NCBI RefSeq assembly: GCF_046592965.1
Contig: NZ_JBISBV010000001.1
Coordinates: 310,001-374,000 of the forward strand
Source of the DNA: Marivita sp046592965
Lineage (GTDB): Bacteria > Pseudomonadota > Alphaproteobacteria > Rhodobacterales > Rhodobacteraceae
Direction: 5' to 3'
Length of the DNA stretch: 64,000 bases
Made by a program: the position numbers and the translations under genes. This document shows positions 8,543 through 18,031 of this stretch, piece after piece. The stretch's first letter is position 1, and each line of letters starts with the position of its first letter. The notes below the pieces were generated by a model. The model made no database searches. It was not told the DNA's origin and saw nothing but the letters and a program-made list of their open reading frames with translations.

Positions 8543-9418
8543 ATGACCGCCACCGAAATCCGCCCCACCACGGATGCGCTACTCAACACCGAGGCACCGA
8601 AAAAGCCCGCCAATATGGGCCAGATCCTGCGCTGGATGCTGCTGTTTCTGGGTGGCGTGGCGATGGTGATGCCGATTGCCTACATGATCTCTACGTCGCT
8701 GAAATGGCCGCACGAGGTCTACAATCTCAAGCTCATTCCGGATGAACCGCATATCGAGAACTACACCTATGTGCTTGAAGACGGGCGCTTTTACTGGTGG
8801 TTTCTCAACTCGATGGTGATCGCGGTTGTGACGACGATCTGCAACGTGATCTTTGACAGTCTTGTCGGCTATACGCTGTGCAAGTTCCGGTTTCCGGGCC
8901 GCTATATCATCTTCATCGCGATCCTGAGCACCTTGATGATCCCGACCGAAATGCTGGTGATCCCGTGGTATCTGATGAGCCAGCAGTTCGGCTGGCTCGA
9001 CACCTACTGGGGCATCATGTTTCCGGGTTTGATGACCGCATTCGGCACCTTCCTGATGAAACAGTTCTTCGAAACCGTGCCCGACGATTTCATCGAAGCG
9101 GCGCGGATTGACGGGCTGAATGAATTGCAAATCTGGTGGACCGTAGCGATGCCGCTGGTCAAACCGGCATTGGCGGCGCTGGCGATCTTTGTCTTTCTGG
9201 GCAATTGGACGGCGTTCATCTGGCCTCTGATCGTGACCAATTCGGTCGAGATGTACACGCTGCCTGTCGGCCTTTCGTCCTTCGGCGATGAGGCGGATGT
9301 GGCGTGGGAACTGATCATGACCGGAGCCGCAATCTCGACCATCCCGACGCTGATCGTGTTCCTGATCTTCCAACGCTACATCATTCAGGGCGTGGTCATG
9401 GCGGGGCTCAAGGGATGA
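8543..9418 (+). CDS. ABC sugar transporter permease, MalG type
   Basis: Second inner-membrane permease, 291 residues, with six predicted helices. Its EAA loop reads FIEAARIDGLNELQIWWTVA. The helix-rich segment MLLFLGGVAMVMPIAYMISTS and an extended periplasmic loop match the MalG/UgpE type. It pairs with the preceding permease to form the channel; the ATP-binding subunit is two genes downstream (10974-12029). Confidence 0.93.
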   Translation: MTATEIRPTTDALLNTEAPKKPANMGQILRWMLLFLGGVAMVMPIAYMISTSLKWPHEVYNLKLIPDEPHIENYTYVLEDGRFYWWFLNSMVIAVVTTICNVIFDSLVGYTLCKFRFPGRYIIFIAILSTLMIPTEMLVIPWYLMSQQFGWLDTYWGIMFPGLMTAFGTFLMKQFFETVPDDFIEAARIDGLNELQIWWTVAMPLVKPALAALAIFVFLGNWTAFIWPLIVTNSVEMYTLPVGLSSFGDEADVAWELIMTGAAISTIPTLIVFLIFQRYIIQGVVMAGLKG

Positions 9419-9484
9419 TCGGCGGTTCTATGCCAGCGGCTGTGTTGGAGTATGTCTTGAGAGAAGAAGCATGGAGTGCCGCGT

Positions 9485-10963
9485 ATGACCGATCATAGCG
9501 TCTTTCCCGATCCGACCTATCGCGACACGGTGCTGACGCCGCTCTTTGAGGGGGTAAAGACGCATTTTGCTGGCCACATGGGCGCGATCAATCGGGCGCA
9601 TCTGGTGATGCTGTCGGAGACGGGCATCCTACCGCCTGACGATGTGCGTTCCATCGCGCAGGCGCTTGCCGCGATCGAGGCGGATACCGAGATTGCGTCA
9701 CTTGAATACACCGGCGAGCATGAGGATTACTTTTTCCTTGTCGAAGCCGAACTGAAACGCCGTCTGGGCGATTTGGGCGGTGCGCTGCACACCGCACGGT
9801 CGCGCAATGACATGGATCACACGCTGTTCAAGCTGGCGCTACGGGGCAGAGCGGGGGCTTTACTGGATCATGCGTTGACCTTGACGGACGCGTTGATCGC
9901 AAAGGCCGAACTGGAGAAGGCGACTCTGATTGTGGCCTATACTCACGGCCAGCCCGCGCAGCCGACGACTTACGGCCATTATCTCGGGGCCGTCATCGAG
10001 GTGCTCTTGCGCGATATAGCGCGGCTCAATGCAGCTGCCGACGGGCTGGAGCATTGCCCGATGGGTGCGGCGGCGATCACGACCAGCGGTTTTCCGATTG
10101 ACCGTGCGCGTGTGGCCGCGCTGCTGGGATTCGAAGGGCCGCTGCTCAATTCCTATGGCTGCATCGCATCGGTGGATTATGTCACCGCGCTTTATTCCGC
10201 GATCAAGCTGATGTTTCTGCATCTGGGCCGCGTCATTCAGGACATGCAATTCTGGACCGCGTTCGAGGTGGGGCAGCTTCATGTGCCCGACAGCCTTGTG
10301 CAGATCAGCTCGATCATGCCGCAAAAGCGCAATCCGGTGCCGATCGAGCATCTGCGCCATCTTGCCAGCGCCACCGTCGGCCATTGCGACACGATCACCA
10401 ACGTGATGCACAACACGCCGTTCACCGATATGAATGACAGCGAAGGCGAGGTTCAACAAACCGGCTATGCCGCGTTCGCCAGCGGCGAGCGGGTGCTGCA
10501 GTTGCTGACGGCTCTCATTCCGGCCTGTTCCATCAATGCCGACAGGGTGCGGCGCACGAGCGATGCGGCCTGTATCACGATCACCGAACTGGCTGACACC
10601 TTGGTGCGCGACGAAGCGCTGAGCTTTCGCGCCGCACACGAGATTGCCGCCGCGACCGCCAAGGCGGTGATTGCCGAAGGCGCGCCTTTGGGCCAAGGCT
10701 ATACGGCCTTTCGAAAGGCCTTTGGCGCGGCAACGGAACGTTCGCCGAAACTGGACGAGGCGGCGTTCCAAACTGCGGTTGCGCCGGAAACGTTCGTCGC
10801 CCGTCGTGACCGCGAGGGTGGACCTGCCGAAGCTGCGCTGACGTCTGCGCTGTCGAGCTATCGCGACACTGCGAAGGTCGAGCGTGCAAATTTGCAAGCG
10901 CGGCAAGGTCGACACCAAACCGCCCAACAGGCTCTGAATTCCGCGTTTGACGCGCTTCTTTGA
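9485..10963 (+). CDS. Argininosuccinate-lyase-family protein (ArgH paralogue)
   Basis: 492 residues, fumarase/aspartase superfamily. The active-site elements are present: ARSRNDMD, THGQPAQPTTYGHYL with the TH-x-Q histidine, and the mobile-loop signature SSIMPQKRNP. It is therefore probably an active lyase that makes fumarate or a related alkene by C-N cleavage. It sits between the permeases and the ATPase of a sugar-type ABC importer, not with arginine genes, which argues for a catabolic role on an imported aspartate- or succinate-adduct rather than ArgH. The ATG at 9485 is preferred because GGAG is 8 bases upstream; GTG at 9476 is also in frame. Confidence 0.8.
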   Translation: MTDHSVFPDPTYRDTVLTPLFEGVKTHFAGHMGAINRAHLVMLSETGILPPDDVRSIAQALAAIEADTEIASLEYTGEHEDYFFLVEAELKRRLGDLGGALHTARSRNDMDHTLFKLALRGRAGALLDHALTLTDALIAKAELEKATLIVAYTHGQPAQPTTYGHYLGAVIEVLLRDIARLNAAADGLEHCPMGAAAITTSGFPIDRARVAALLGFEGPLLNSYGCIASVDYVTALYSAIKLMFLHLGRVIQDMQFWTAFEVGQLHVPDSLVQISSIMPQKRNPVPIEHLRHLASATVGHCDTITNVMHNTPFTDMNDSEGEVQQTGYAAFASGERVLQLLTALIPACSINADRVRRTSDAACITITELADTLVRDEALSFRAAHEIAAATAKAVIAEGAPLGQGYTAFRKAFGAATERSPKLDEAAFQTAVAPETFVARRDREGGPAEAALTSALSSYRDTAKVERANLQARQGRHQTAQQALNSAFDALL

Positions 10964-10973
10964 AGGACGACAC

Positions 10974-12029
10974 ATGGCCGATCTCGCGATCCGCAATCTG
11001 GTGAAACGCTATGACAAGACCGAGGTGCTGCACGGCATCAGCCTTGAGGTCGAGGATGGCGAATTCGTCGTGTTCGTCGGGCCGTCGGGATGTGGCAAAT
11101 CCACCACTTTGCGCTTGATCGCCGGTCTGGAGGATGTGAGCGGCGGCGAAATCCTTATCGGCGGTCGGGTGGTCAACAATCTGGAACCGAAAGAGCGCGA
11201 CATCGCGATGGTGTTTCAGAATTACGCGATCTATCCCCACATGACCGTGCGCAAGAATATCGGGTTCGGTCTGCGCACGTCCAAGATGTCCAAGGCGGAC
11301 AAGGAAGCGCGGATCGAGGAAGTTGCCGGCATTCTGGGCATGACCGATCTTCTGGGCCGCAAACCCAGCCAACTGTCCGGGGGGCAGCGCCAGCGCGTCG
11401 CCATAGGCCGCGCGATGGTGCGTGATCCTGCGGTGTTCCTGTTTGACGAGCCTTTGTCGAACCTAGATGCACAATTGCGCACCCAGATGCGCCTCGAGAT
11501 CAAACGTCTGCACCAGCGCGTCGGCAACACGATCATCTTTGTCACCCACGATCAGGTCGAGGCGATGACGATGGCGAACCGTATCGTGATCATGAAAGAC
11601 GGTCATATCCAGCAGGTCGGAACTCCGGCAGAGGTATATCACCAGCCGGCCAATACCTTTGTCGCCCGCTTCATCGGTGCGCCGTCGATGAACATGCTGA
11701 CAGGCACGGTGGTCGGCTCCAAATTGCGTTTGGCGGCGGGCACGGAGATTGATTTGAATGTGGCATTGCCGGAAGGGCGCGATGTCATCCTGGGCGTGCG
11801 TCCGGAGGATCTCCACCCCGGCGACGGGCCGGAATTGGTGCGTGGTCCGGTCTTGGTGCAGGAACCGCTTGGACATGAAACACTGATTTACGTGGGCGTC
11901 GAGGGGCAGGAGATCATCGCCAAGGCAGACGGCCGCACGCCGCCCGCTGTGGGGCAGGAAGTGACGCTGACGGCAGAAAAAGAGAACCTGCACCTGTTCG
12001 ATGCGCAGTCCGGAACCGCGTTGCCCTAA
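10974..12029 (+). CDS. Sugar ABC transporter ATP-binding protein (MsmX/UgpC type)
   Basis: Cytoplasmic ATPase of 351 residues. Walker A GPSGCGKST (about 36-44), Q-loop MVFQNYAIYPHMTV, signature LSGGQRQRVAIGRA, Walker B VFLFDEPLSNLDA and the switch histidine in FVTHDQVEAM are all intact. The C-terminal third is the TOBE/OB domain of carbohydrate importers (GVRPEDLHPGDGPE). The start at 10974 follows GAAGGA; it begins 10 bases after the lyase. Its stop codon overlaps the stop of a small opposite-strand gene. Confidence 0.95.
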   Translation: MADLAIRNLVKRYDKTEVLHGISLEVEDGEFVVFVGPSGCGKSTTLRLIAGLEDVSGGEILIGGRVVNNLEPKERDIAMVFQNYAIYPHMTVRKNIGFGLRTSKMSKADKEARIEEVAGILGMTDLLGRKPSQLSGGQRQRVAIGRAMVRDPAVFLFDEPLSNLDAQLRTQMRLEIKRLHQRVGNTIIFVTHDQVEAMTMANRIVIMKDGHIQQVGTPAEVYHQPANTFVARFIGAPSMNMLTGTVVGSKLRLAAGTEIDLNVALPEGRDVILGVRPEDLHPGDGPELVRGPVLVQEPLGHETLIYVGVEGQEIIAKADGRTPPAVGQEVTLTAEKENLHLFDAQSGTALP

Positions 12030-12130
12030 GCGGGGATGACCGCCCACCGGATCGCATACGCCACCACGGCCAGAGCGGCGACGCTCGCCACCCAGATCAG
12101 CACGAACCAACCAACGCGCCTCATCCACAT
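12026..12130 (-). CDS. DUF2474-like small membrane protein of the cyd operon
   Basis: A 34-residue protein, MWMRRVGWFVLIWVASVAAL and on to AIRWAVIPA, with one transmembrane helix. Its ATG overlaps the cydB stop (TGATG at 12132-12128), so it is translationally coupled. Tiny single-helix proteins in this position (CydX/CydZ/DUF2474 type) associate with and stabilise cytochrome bd oxidase. The W-RR-GWF-IW pattern near the N-terminus fits DUF2474. The stop (TAG, 12026-12028) overlaps the TAA of the convergent ABC ATPase gene. Confidence 0.8.
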   Translation of the reverse strand: MWMRRVGWFVLIWVASVAALAVVAYAIRWAVIPA

Positions 12131-13137
12131 CAGTGATACCCTTCCTTGGGGTCGACCTTGCCGCGAAACACCCAATAGGCATAGCCGGTATAGATCAGGA
12201 TCACCGGCAGTAGAACCAATGTGCCGATCAGCGTGAACAGCAGGCTGCTGTCGGGCGCTGCCGCCTCTGCGATGGTGAGGCTGGGCGGAACGATATGTGG
12301 ATAAAAGCTGATGCCGATTCCTGCAAAGCCCAGCACGAAGAGCGCCAGAGCGGAGAGAAACGGTGAAATGTCGCGCTCGTCACGCAATCCGGTAAAAAGT
12401 CGCCAGACCGCCAGCGCGATCGGGATCGGCACGAGCAGGCTGAACCCCATATACGGCCAAGTGAACCACCGCACCCAATATTCGGGATCAAGGAAGGGCG
12501 TCCAAATGCTGACCGCAGCCATCGCAATGACGGTTGCGATACTGGTTGTAAAAGACAGGCGTCGCATCTGATCCTGTATCCGGCCAGTCAGCTTCATGTT
12601 GAGCCACGTCGCGCCCAGCATCGCATAACCGACCACGACGGCGAACCCGGTCAGCACTGAGAACGGTGTCAGCCAGTCCCACGCGCCGCCGACATAGGCC
12701 CGGTCCTCGATTGCGATCCCCTGCACCAGCGCACCGAGCGCAAGGCCTTGGCAGAACGCGGCCAGAAACGAACCGACAGAAAAGCCGAAATCCCAAACCT
12801 TGCGCAGTCTTTTCGTGCGCCAGCGGTACTCAAACGCAACCCCGCGAAAGACCAGCGCCAGCAGCATCACAATGATCGGAATATACAATGCAGGCATGAC
12901 CACCGCATAGGCGAGTGGAAACACTGCGAACAAGCCGCCGCCGCCAAGCACCAGCCAGGTTTCGTTGCCGTCCCACACGGGTGCGATGGAGTTCATCATC
13001 ACGCTGCGATCGGCCTCTTCCTTGGCCACGGGAAACAGGATGCCGACGCCGAGATCGAACCCGTCCATGATGACATAGACCAGGACGGCAAAGGCGATGA
13101 TGCCGGCCCAGATGAATGAAAGCTCCAATCCAATCAT
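12130..13137 (-). CDS. cydB: Cytochrome bd-type quinol oxidase subunit II
   Basis: Multi-spanning inner-membrane subunit, 335 residues, with about 8-9 helices. It has the conserved opening MDGFDLGVGILFP, then WDGNETWLVLGGGGLFAVFPLAYA and FRGVAFEYRWR. With CydA it forms the quinol oxidase that reduces oxygen to water at high affinity. The ATG at 13137 gives the canonical N-terminus and lies 4 bases after the cydA stop. Its stop overlaps the small DUF2474-like gene. Confidence 0.96.
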   Translation of the reverse strand: MIGLELSFIWAGIIAFAVLVYVIMDGFDLGVGILFPVAKEEADRSVMMNSIAPVWDGNETWLVLGGGGLFAVFPLAYAVVMPALYIPIIVMLLALVFRGVAFEYRWRTKRLRKVWDFGFSVGSFLAAFCQGLALGALVQGIAIEDRAYVGGAWDWLTPFSVLTGFAVVVGYAMLGATWLNMKLTGRIQDQMRRLSFTTSIATVIAMAAVSIWTPFLDPEYWVRWFTWPYMGFSLLVPIPIALAVWRLFTGLRDERDISPFLSALALFVLGFAGIGISFYPHIVPPSLTIAEAAAPDSSLLFTLIGTLVLLPVILIYTGYAYWVFRGKVDPKEGYH

Positions 13138-13141
13138 CGCG

Positions 13142-14557
13142 TCACTCCGTCCGGCCGAGGAATTCATCGTCGTGCTGAGGCGCCGGTGTGATCCCGGCAC
13201 TGCGCGTTGGCTTGTCGCGCAGTGATTTCTCCTCGGCGCTTCCGGGCAGGGCGTGCATCATTCTCAGGATGTAAAACGCGCCAGCCCCGAACACGAAGAA
13301 ATAGACGACGATAAATGCCAGAAGCGATGCGCCAACAGTGCCCGAGGACACCGGAGCCAGACTGTCGGATGTGCGCAGTACGCCGTAAACCGTATACGGT
13401 TGGCGCCCCACTTCGGTCGTGACCCAGCCAGCCAGGACCGCGACGAAACCCATCGGAGACATGATGATTGCCGCTCTTTGCATCCAGGGAGAGTCGAACA
13501 AAGTGCCGCGATAGCGGCTCCATGCGGCCCATAACCCAAGTCCGAGCATCGCAAACCCGAGGCCGACCATGATGCGAAATGAAAAGAACACGAGCGCGAC
13601 GGGCGGCTCTTCATCGTCGGGAATTGTGTCCAACCCGTCCAATGGCGCGTTCAGATCGTGTTTGAGGATCAGCGAAGACAATTTCGGGATTTGGATGGCG
13701 TAATCGACACGTTTTTCCTCGGCGTTCGGCACGCCGAACAAGATCAGCGGGGCGCCGGCCTCGTGACTGTCGTAGTGTCCTTCCATCGCCATGACCTTGG
13801 CGGGTTGGTGTTCCAGCGTATTGATCCCGTGAAAATCTCCGGCCAGGATTTGCAAAGGAGTGACTGCGATCAGCATCCACATCGCCATCGAGAACATCTG
13901 CTTGACCGGCACACTCCGATCGCCCCGCAGCAGGTGCCAGGCACCTACACCGCCGACGACAAGTGCCGTCGACAGGAACGCCGCCAGCACCATATGCACC
14001 AGGCGGTAGGGAAACGACGGATTGAAAACGATCTGCCACCAATCTTGGGGAATGAACTGACCGGCCTCGTTGAAACCGTATCCCACTGGGGTTTGCATCC
14101 AGCTGTTGACGCTCAAAATCCATGTCGCGGAAAGCAACGTGCCGAAGGCGACCATCGCGGTGGCAAACATATGCAGGCCGTCACCGACCCGTTCACGACC
14201 AAACAGCATGATTCCGAGAAAACCGGCTTCGAGGAAGAACGCTGACAAGACCTCGTATGCCATCAATGGTCCGACCACCGGACCAGCGCGATCCGAGAAG
14301 ACGCTCCAATTGGTGCCGAACTGATACGACATGACGATACCGGAAACGACACCCATGCCGAAGGCAACGGCGAAGATCTTGCGCCAATAGTCAAAGAGAG
14401 TGAGGTATTTCTGCTCTCGCGTCATCAGCCAGCGCGCATTGAGCACGGCCAGAAAACTGGCAAGACCTATGGAAAACGCCGGAAAGACAATGTGGAAACT
14501 GATCGTGAAGGCGAATTGGAAACGCGCCAAGAGTTCGGCCGTAAACTGATCGAACAT
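13142..14557 (-). CDS. cydA: Cytochrome bd-type quinol oxidase subunit I
   Basis: 471 residues, carrying the haem- and quinol-binding sites. The haem b595 ligand region is ARFQFAFTISFHIVFPAFSIG (histidine at residue 22), and the conserved GRQPYTVYGVLRT is present. The protein is shorter than E. coli CydA, consistent with a short Q-loop, cyanide-insensitive (CioA-like) type. The ATG at 14557 has a strong AGGAGG site; the frame extends a few codons upstream without support. No cydDC assembly genes are in the window. I see no clear FNR box in the upstream gap. Confidence 0.95.
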   Translation of the reverse strand: MFDQFTAELLARFQFAFTISFHIVFPAFSIGLASFLAVLNARWLMTREQKYLTLFDYWRKIFAVAFGMGVVSGIVMSYQFGTNWSVFSDRAGPVVGPLMAYEVLSAFFLEAGFLGIMLFGRERVGDGLHMFATAMVAFGTLLSATWILSVNSWMQTPVGYGFNEAGQFIPQDWWQIVFNPSFPYRLVHMVLAAFLSTALVVGGVGAWHLLRGDRSVPVKQMFSMAMWMLIAVTPLQILAGDFHGINTLEHQPAKVMAMEGHYDSHEAGAPLILFGVPNAEEKRVDYAIQIPKLSSLILKHDLNAPLDGLDTIPDDEEPPVALVFFSFRIMVGLGFAMLGLGLWAAWSRYRGTLFDSPWMQRAAIIMSPMGFVAVLAGWVTTEVGRQPYTVYGVLRTSDSLAPVSSGTVGASLLAFIVVYFFVFGAGAFYILRMMHALPGSAEEKSLRDKPTRSAGITPAPQHDDEFLGRTE

Positions 14558-14757
14558 ACCCGAACCTCCTTTCAAAAGCGTCCCTTCGGCTACGATATGT
14601 CACTGAATAAGGAAACGAAACACAACAAGACCGATCCAGAGAGAGAGACGAGACGAATGGAGCGCACCGGGACAGTGTCATTGCCCGACGGTTTTCTTCA
14701 TCGCTATAACGCTTGTACTGATCGAGAGGTCCCGCGCGCTATCCGAAAAGGCTTTTG

Positions 14758-16188
14758 ATGACTTTTGCTCTGATCCTTCACGGTCTTTTGGTGCTGACCT
14801 TCACGGCGCGCATTCTCCTGCGCGATGATCTATCGCCGCCAGCGCGGCTGGCCTGGTTTATTGTGCTCAATTTGCTGCCGTATTTCGGCAGCATTGTCTA
14901 TTTTCTGTTTGGCGAGATTGACATCGGCAATCGGGTGAACCGGCGGCATGGTGAAATCTTCGAGGAGATCCGCAACAAGGCCGCCCATTTCATGGGTGCG
15001 CCTGAAAACGCGGAACACCTGATCGATCCGAAATATCGCCCCGGCTTTCGTTATGCAGGCTCTATCAACGGGTTTCATGCGACGGACGGCAATACCGCCG
15101 AGTTGATGGCGGACGGAGATGAGACGCGCGCCCGGATCGTGGCCGATATTGATGCCGCGAGCGATCATGTGCATGTGCTTTACTACATCTGGCTCACTGA
15201 CAATACCGGCACCGATGTGGCCAACGCACTGATCCGAGCGGCACGCCGGGGTGTCACATGCCGCGCGATGGCCGACGGGATGGGGTCGCGCGCCATGATC
15301 AAGTCTGAACTATGGAGACAGATGGAGGAAGCGGGCGTTCAAACTGCGACGGCCCTGTCCTTCCGCAATATCATTCGCACCGTTTTGACCAGCCGGATCG
15401 ACCTGCGCAACCACCGCAAGATCACGGTGATCGACAGTCGCATCACCTATTGCGGCAGTCGGAACTCTGCGGACCCGGAGTTTCGCGTCAAAGAGAAATA
15501 TGCGCCTTGGGTCGATATCATGCTGCGATTCCAAGGCCCGGTGGTGACGCAAAACCAGTTGTTGTTCGCCAGCGACTGGATGTTGGAAACAGGAGAGAAC
15601 CTCGATGGGATCGCGCTTGAGTCCGAAGTGATCGAAAACGGCTTTCCGGCTCAGGCGATGGGGGTTGGACCCACCGAGCGGCACGGCGCAACGCCGCAGC
15701 TGTTTGCCAACCTGATCGCGTGCGCGGCGTTCGAACTGACGCTCTCGACACCGTATTTCGTTCCCGACGCGACCGTCCTCGAAGCGCTCTGCGCCGCCGC
15801 GCATCGCGGCGTCAGGGTCACGCTGATTTTTCCCGAAAGAAACGACAGCTGGATCGTGGCGGCCGCAAGCCGGAGCTATTATCGTCAGCTGTTGGATGCA
15901 GGGTGCGTCATAAACGAATTTCAAGGCGGTCTGCTACACGCGAAAACCCTGACAATCGACAACAAGATCAGCCTCGTCGGATCTTCCAATCTTGATCTCA
16001 GGAGCTTCGATCTTAACTACGAAAACAACATTCTGTTGCAGGATGAGGCAACGACCCAAGCCATTTTCCAGCGCCAGCAGGATTATATCGCACGCTCGGT
16101 CCGGGTGTCGTTACCGACGGTTCTGAACTGGCCGTACCACCGCCGAATCTGGAACAACGTGATTGCGACAATCGGTCCGATCCTGTGA
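14758..16188 (+). CDS. cls: Cardiolipin synthase (phospholipase D family)
   Basis: 476 residues. Two N-terminal transmembrane helices form the PLD-nuclease N-terminal domain (LPYFGSIVYFLFGE). Two catalytic HKD motifs follow: HRKITVID (His about 219) and HAKTLTID (His about 394), each followed by GS-N. It condenses two phosphatidylglycerols (or PG with another lipid) into cardiolipin at the inner membrane. The ATG at 14758 follows an AAGG site; TTG directly before it is also in frame. It is divergent from cydA across about 200 bases. Confidence 0.92.
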   Translation: MTFALILHGLLVLTFTARILLRDDLSPPARLAWFIVLNLLPYFGSIVYFLFGEIDIGNRVNRRHGEIFEEIRNKAAHFMGAPENAEHLIDPKYRPGFRYAGSINGFHATDGNTAELMADGDETRARIVADIDAASDHVHVLYYIWLTDNTGTDVANALIRAARRGVTCRAMADGMGSRAMIKSELWRQMEEAGVQTATALSFRNIIRTVLTSRIDLRNHRKITVIDSRITYCGSRNSADPEFRVKEKYAPWVDIMLRFQGPVVTQNQLLFASDWMLETGENLDGIALESEVIENGFPAQAMGVGPTERHGATPQLFANLIACAAFELTLSTPYFVPDATVLEALCAAAHRGVRVTLIFPERNDSWIVAAASRSYYRQLLDAGCVINEFQGGLLHAKTLTIDNKISLVGSSNLDLRSFDLNYENNILLQDEATTQAIFQRQQDYIARSVRVSLPTVLNWPYHRRIWNNVIATIGPIL

Positions 16189-16200
16189 CCGATCCCCTCC

Positions 16201-17187
16201 TCAGAGCGCAACCGGAAGACCTGACTCCAGCGACTGAGCCGCAGCATCAGCCAGCATCTGCGCGCGCAGCCCATCTGTGATTGACGGTGACTGTGCTGCC
16301 CCTTTTTCAAGTGCCGAGATGAATTGAAGCAGCTCTGCCCTGTAGGCGGCCTCGTAACGCTCAAGGAAAAAGTGCTGAGCGGGCGCGGTGCGAAACCCGT
16401 CCGCCGTTGCGATTTCGACAGTGTTTTCGCGCTGGTTTTCGGCGCGCAACATGCCTTTCGACCCATGCACCTCGATGCGCTGATCATACCCATAGGTGGC
16501 GCGGCGCGAATTGCTGATCTGGCAAATCTTGCCCGACTCGGTGGTAAGAGTGACCGCCGCTGTATCGACATCGCCCGCCGCACCGATCTCCGGATCGACA
16601 AGCGCCGATCCAACGGCAAAGACCGTGACCGGTTCCTCGCCCAATAGAAACCGTGCCATGTCAAAATCATGAATCATCATGTCGCGAAAGATGCCGCCCG
16701 ACGACGTGATATAGCTGACCGGGGGCGGATTGGGGTCGCGCGAAAGGATGGTGACGATTTCGACATTGCCGATAACGCCCTCAACAATTCGGGCCTGCAA
16801 ATGGGCAAAGTTCGGATCGAAGCGGCGGTTGAATGCGGTCATGAACGGCGTGTCGTTTGCTGCCACCACATCCATGCAATCGCGGATACGATCAGCCGAC
16901 ATATCAACGGGCTTTTCGCAAAAAATCGCCTTGCCCGCTTTGGCGGCCGCATGGATGATATCGTAGTGCGTGTCGGTCGGAGTGCCGATGATCACGGCGT
17001 CGATGTCGGAATTTCCAATGATGTCGTCGGTCGTTTGTACCGATGCGCCGGTCTTTGCCGCCAGCGCCTGCGCTGCGTCATCCACAAAATCCGACACCGC
17101 GACGAGTTGTACGTTGGCCAGTCGCATGATGGTTGCGGCATGAACCTGCCCGATGCGGCCGCAGCCAAGGATACCGATCTTAATCAT
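16201..17187 (-). CDS. iolG: Myo-inositol 2-dehydrogenase
   Basis: 328 residues, Gfo/Idh/MocA family. The N-terminal Rossmann motif is MIKIGILGCGRIGQVHA, and the EKPVDMS motif supplies the catalytic lysine. Oxidises myo-inositol to scyllo-inosose with NAD, the first step of inositol catabolism. It is the last gene of the minus-strand iolDCBJG operon, 4 bases after iolJ. The start at 17187 has an AAAGGT site, and the longer frame upstream overlaps iolJ without support. Among the three dehydrogenases of this family here, its operon position makes it the best IolG candidate. Confidence 0.88.
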   Translation of the reverse strand: MIKIGILGCGRIGQVHAATIMRLANVQLVAVSDFVDDAAQALAAKTGASVQTTDDIIGNSDIDAVIIGTPTDTHYDIIHAAAKAGKAIFCEKPVDMSADRIRDCMDVVAANDTPFMTAFNRRFDPNFAHLQARIVEGVIGNVEIVTILSRDPNPPPVSYITSSGGIFRDMMIHDFDMARFLLGEEPVTVFAVGSALVDPEIGAAGDVDTAAVTLTTESGKICQISNSRRATYGYDQRIEVHGSKGMLRAENQRENTVEIATADGFRTAPAQHFFLERYEAAYRAELLQFISALEKGAAQSPSITDGLRAQMLADAAAQSLESGLPVAL

Positions 17188-17191
17188 TGCG

Positions 17192-18031
17192 TTACCTTTG
17201 ATTTGGGGCGCCGAAGGCGCGAAGAACCTGTCTGGTGGCCGCGACAAGCGGTTCATGTGTCTCTTTGAGAATCTGCACGCGGTCGAACCGCTCTGGGTCG
17301 CTGTTCACAGCCTCGCGAAGCGCCGCCCCGAAGGCCATGCGCAGCTCGGTCCCGATGTTGAACTTGCAGATTTTCGAACGCTGCGCGAGGCGCTGCCGCT
17401 GTTCGACCGGCACGCCGGAGCCGCCGTGGATGACCAGTGGCACAGAGGTCACGGCCTCGATCGCGCGGATGCGATCCTCGTCGAGCCCGCCTTCCTTGTC
17501 TTGTTGCAGATGGACATTGCCGACCGAAATCGCCATCGCATCAACACCAGTGGCGCGCGCAAAGATCTCCGCATCGCCCGGATGTGTTCCAGCCGAGCTT
17601 TCCCCCTTGGCATAGCCGACAAACCCGATCTCGCCCTCACAGGAAATACCCGCCGCATGCGCCATTTCGACAATCGCCGCCGTTTCATCGATGTTCTGCT
17701 GCAAGGGCGCACGCGAGCCGTCATACATAAGCGATGTAAAACCAGCTTCGAGCGCCTCGCGGCATTCATTGAACGTGTAGCCGTGATCCAGATGGGCGAC
17801 GACCGGCACGCTTGCCTGTTCGGCCAGATGGCGAAACATCTTGCCCAGGACGGGCAGGGGGGTATGGGCGCGACAGGATGGCCCTGCCTGAAGGATGACC
17901 GGGCACCCCTCGGCCTCGGCGGCGGCCACATAGGCGCGCATGTCCTCCCAGCCAAGCGTGACTAGTCCAGCCACCGCATACCCGCCCCTCAGCGCGGGCT
18001 GCAGAACCTCTGACAAAGTGGCGAGCGTCAT
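17192..18031 (-). CDS. iolJ: Class II aldolase, probable 5-dehydro-2-deoxyphosphogluconate aldolase
   Basis: 279 residues, class II fructose-bisphosphate aldolase family. Metal-binding elements are visible in VVAHLDHGYTFNECREAL, GEIGFVG and VIHGGSGVP. In the iol pathway it cleaves 5-dehydro-2-deoxy-D-gluconate 6-phosphate to dihydroxyacetone phosphate and malonate semialdehyde. The IolJ role is inferred from its place between iolB and iolG; on sequence alone a fructose- or tagatose-bisphosphate aldolase would also fit. Its start overlaps the iolB stop by 4 bases. Confidence 0.82.
   Translation of the reverse strand: MTLATLSEVLQPALRGGYAVAGLVTLGWEDMRAYVAAAEAEGCPVILQAGPSCRAHTPLPVLGKMFRHLAEQASVPVVAHLDHGYTFNECREALEAGFTSLMYDGSRAPLQQNIDETAAIVEMAHAAGISCEGEIGFVGYAKGESSAGTHPGDAEIFARATGVDAMAISVGNVHLQQDKEGGLDEDRIRAIEAVTSVPLVIHGGSGVPVEQRQRLAQRSKICKFNIGTELRMAFGAALREAVNSDPERFDRVQILKETHEPLVAATRQVLRAFGAPNQR

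Noticed and set aside
14558..14757. Possible FNR/Anr box upstream of cydA
   Set aside because: Looked for TTGAT-N4-ATCAA-like dyads and found none convincing.
14492..14758. 88-codon plus-strand frame in the cydA-cls gap
   Set aside because: Begins inside cydA on the other strand, very polar with no motif and no good ribosome site; the region is better read as a divergent promoter.
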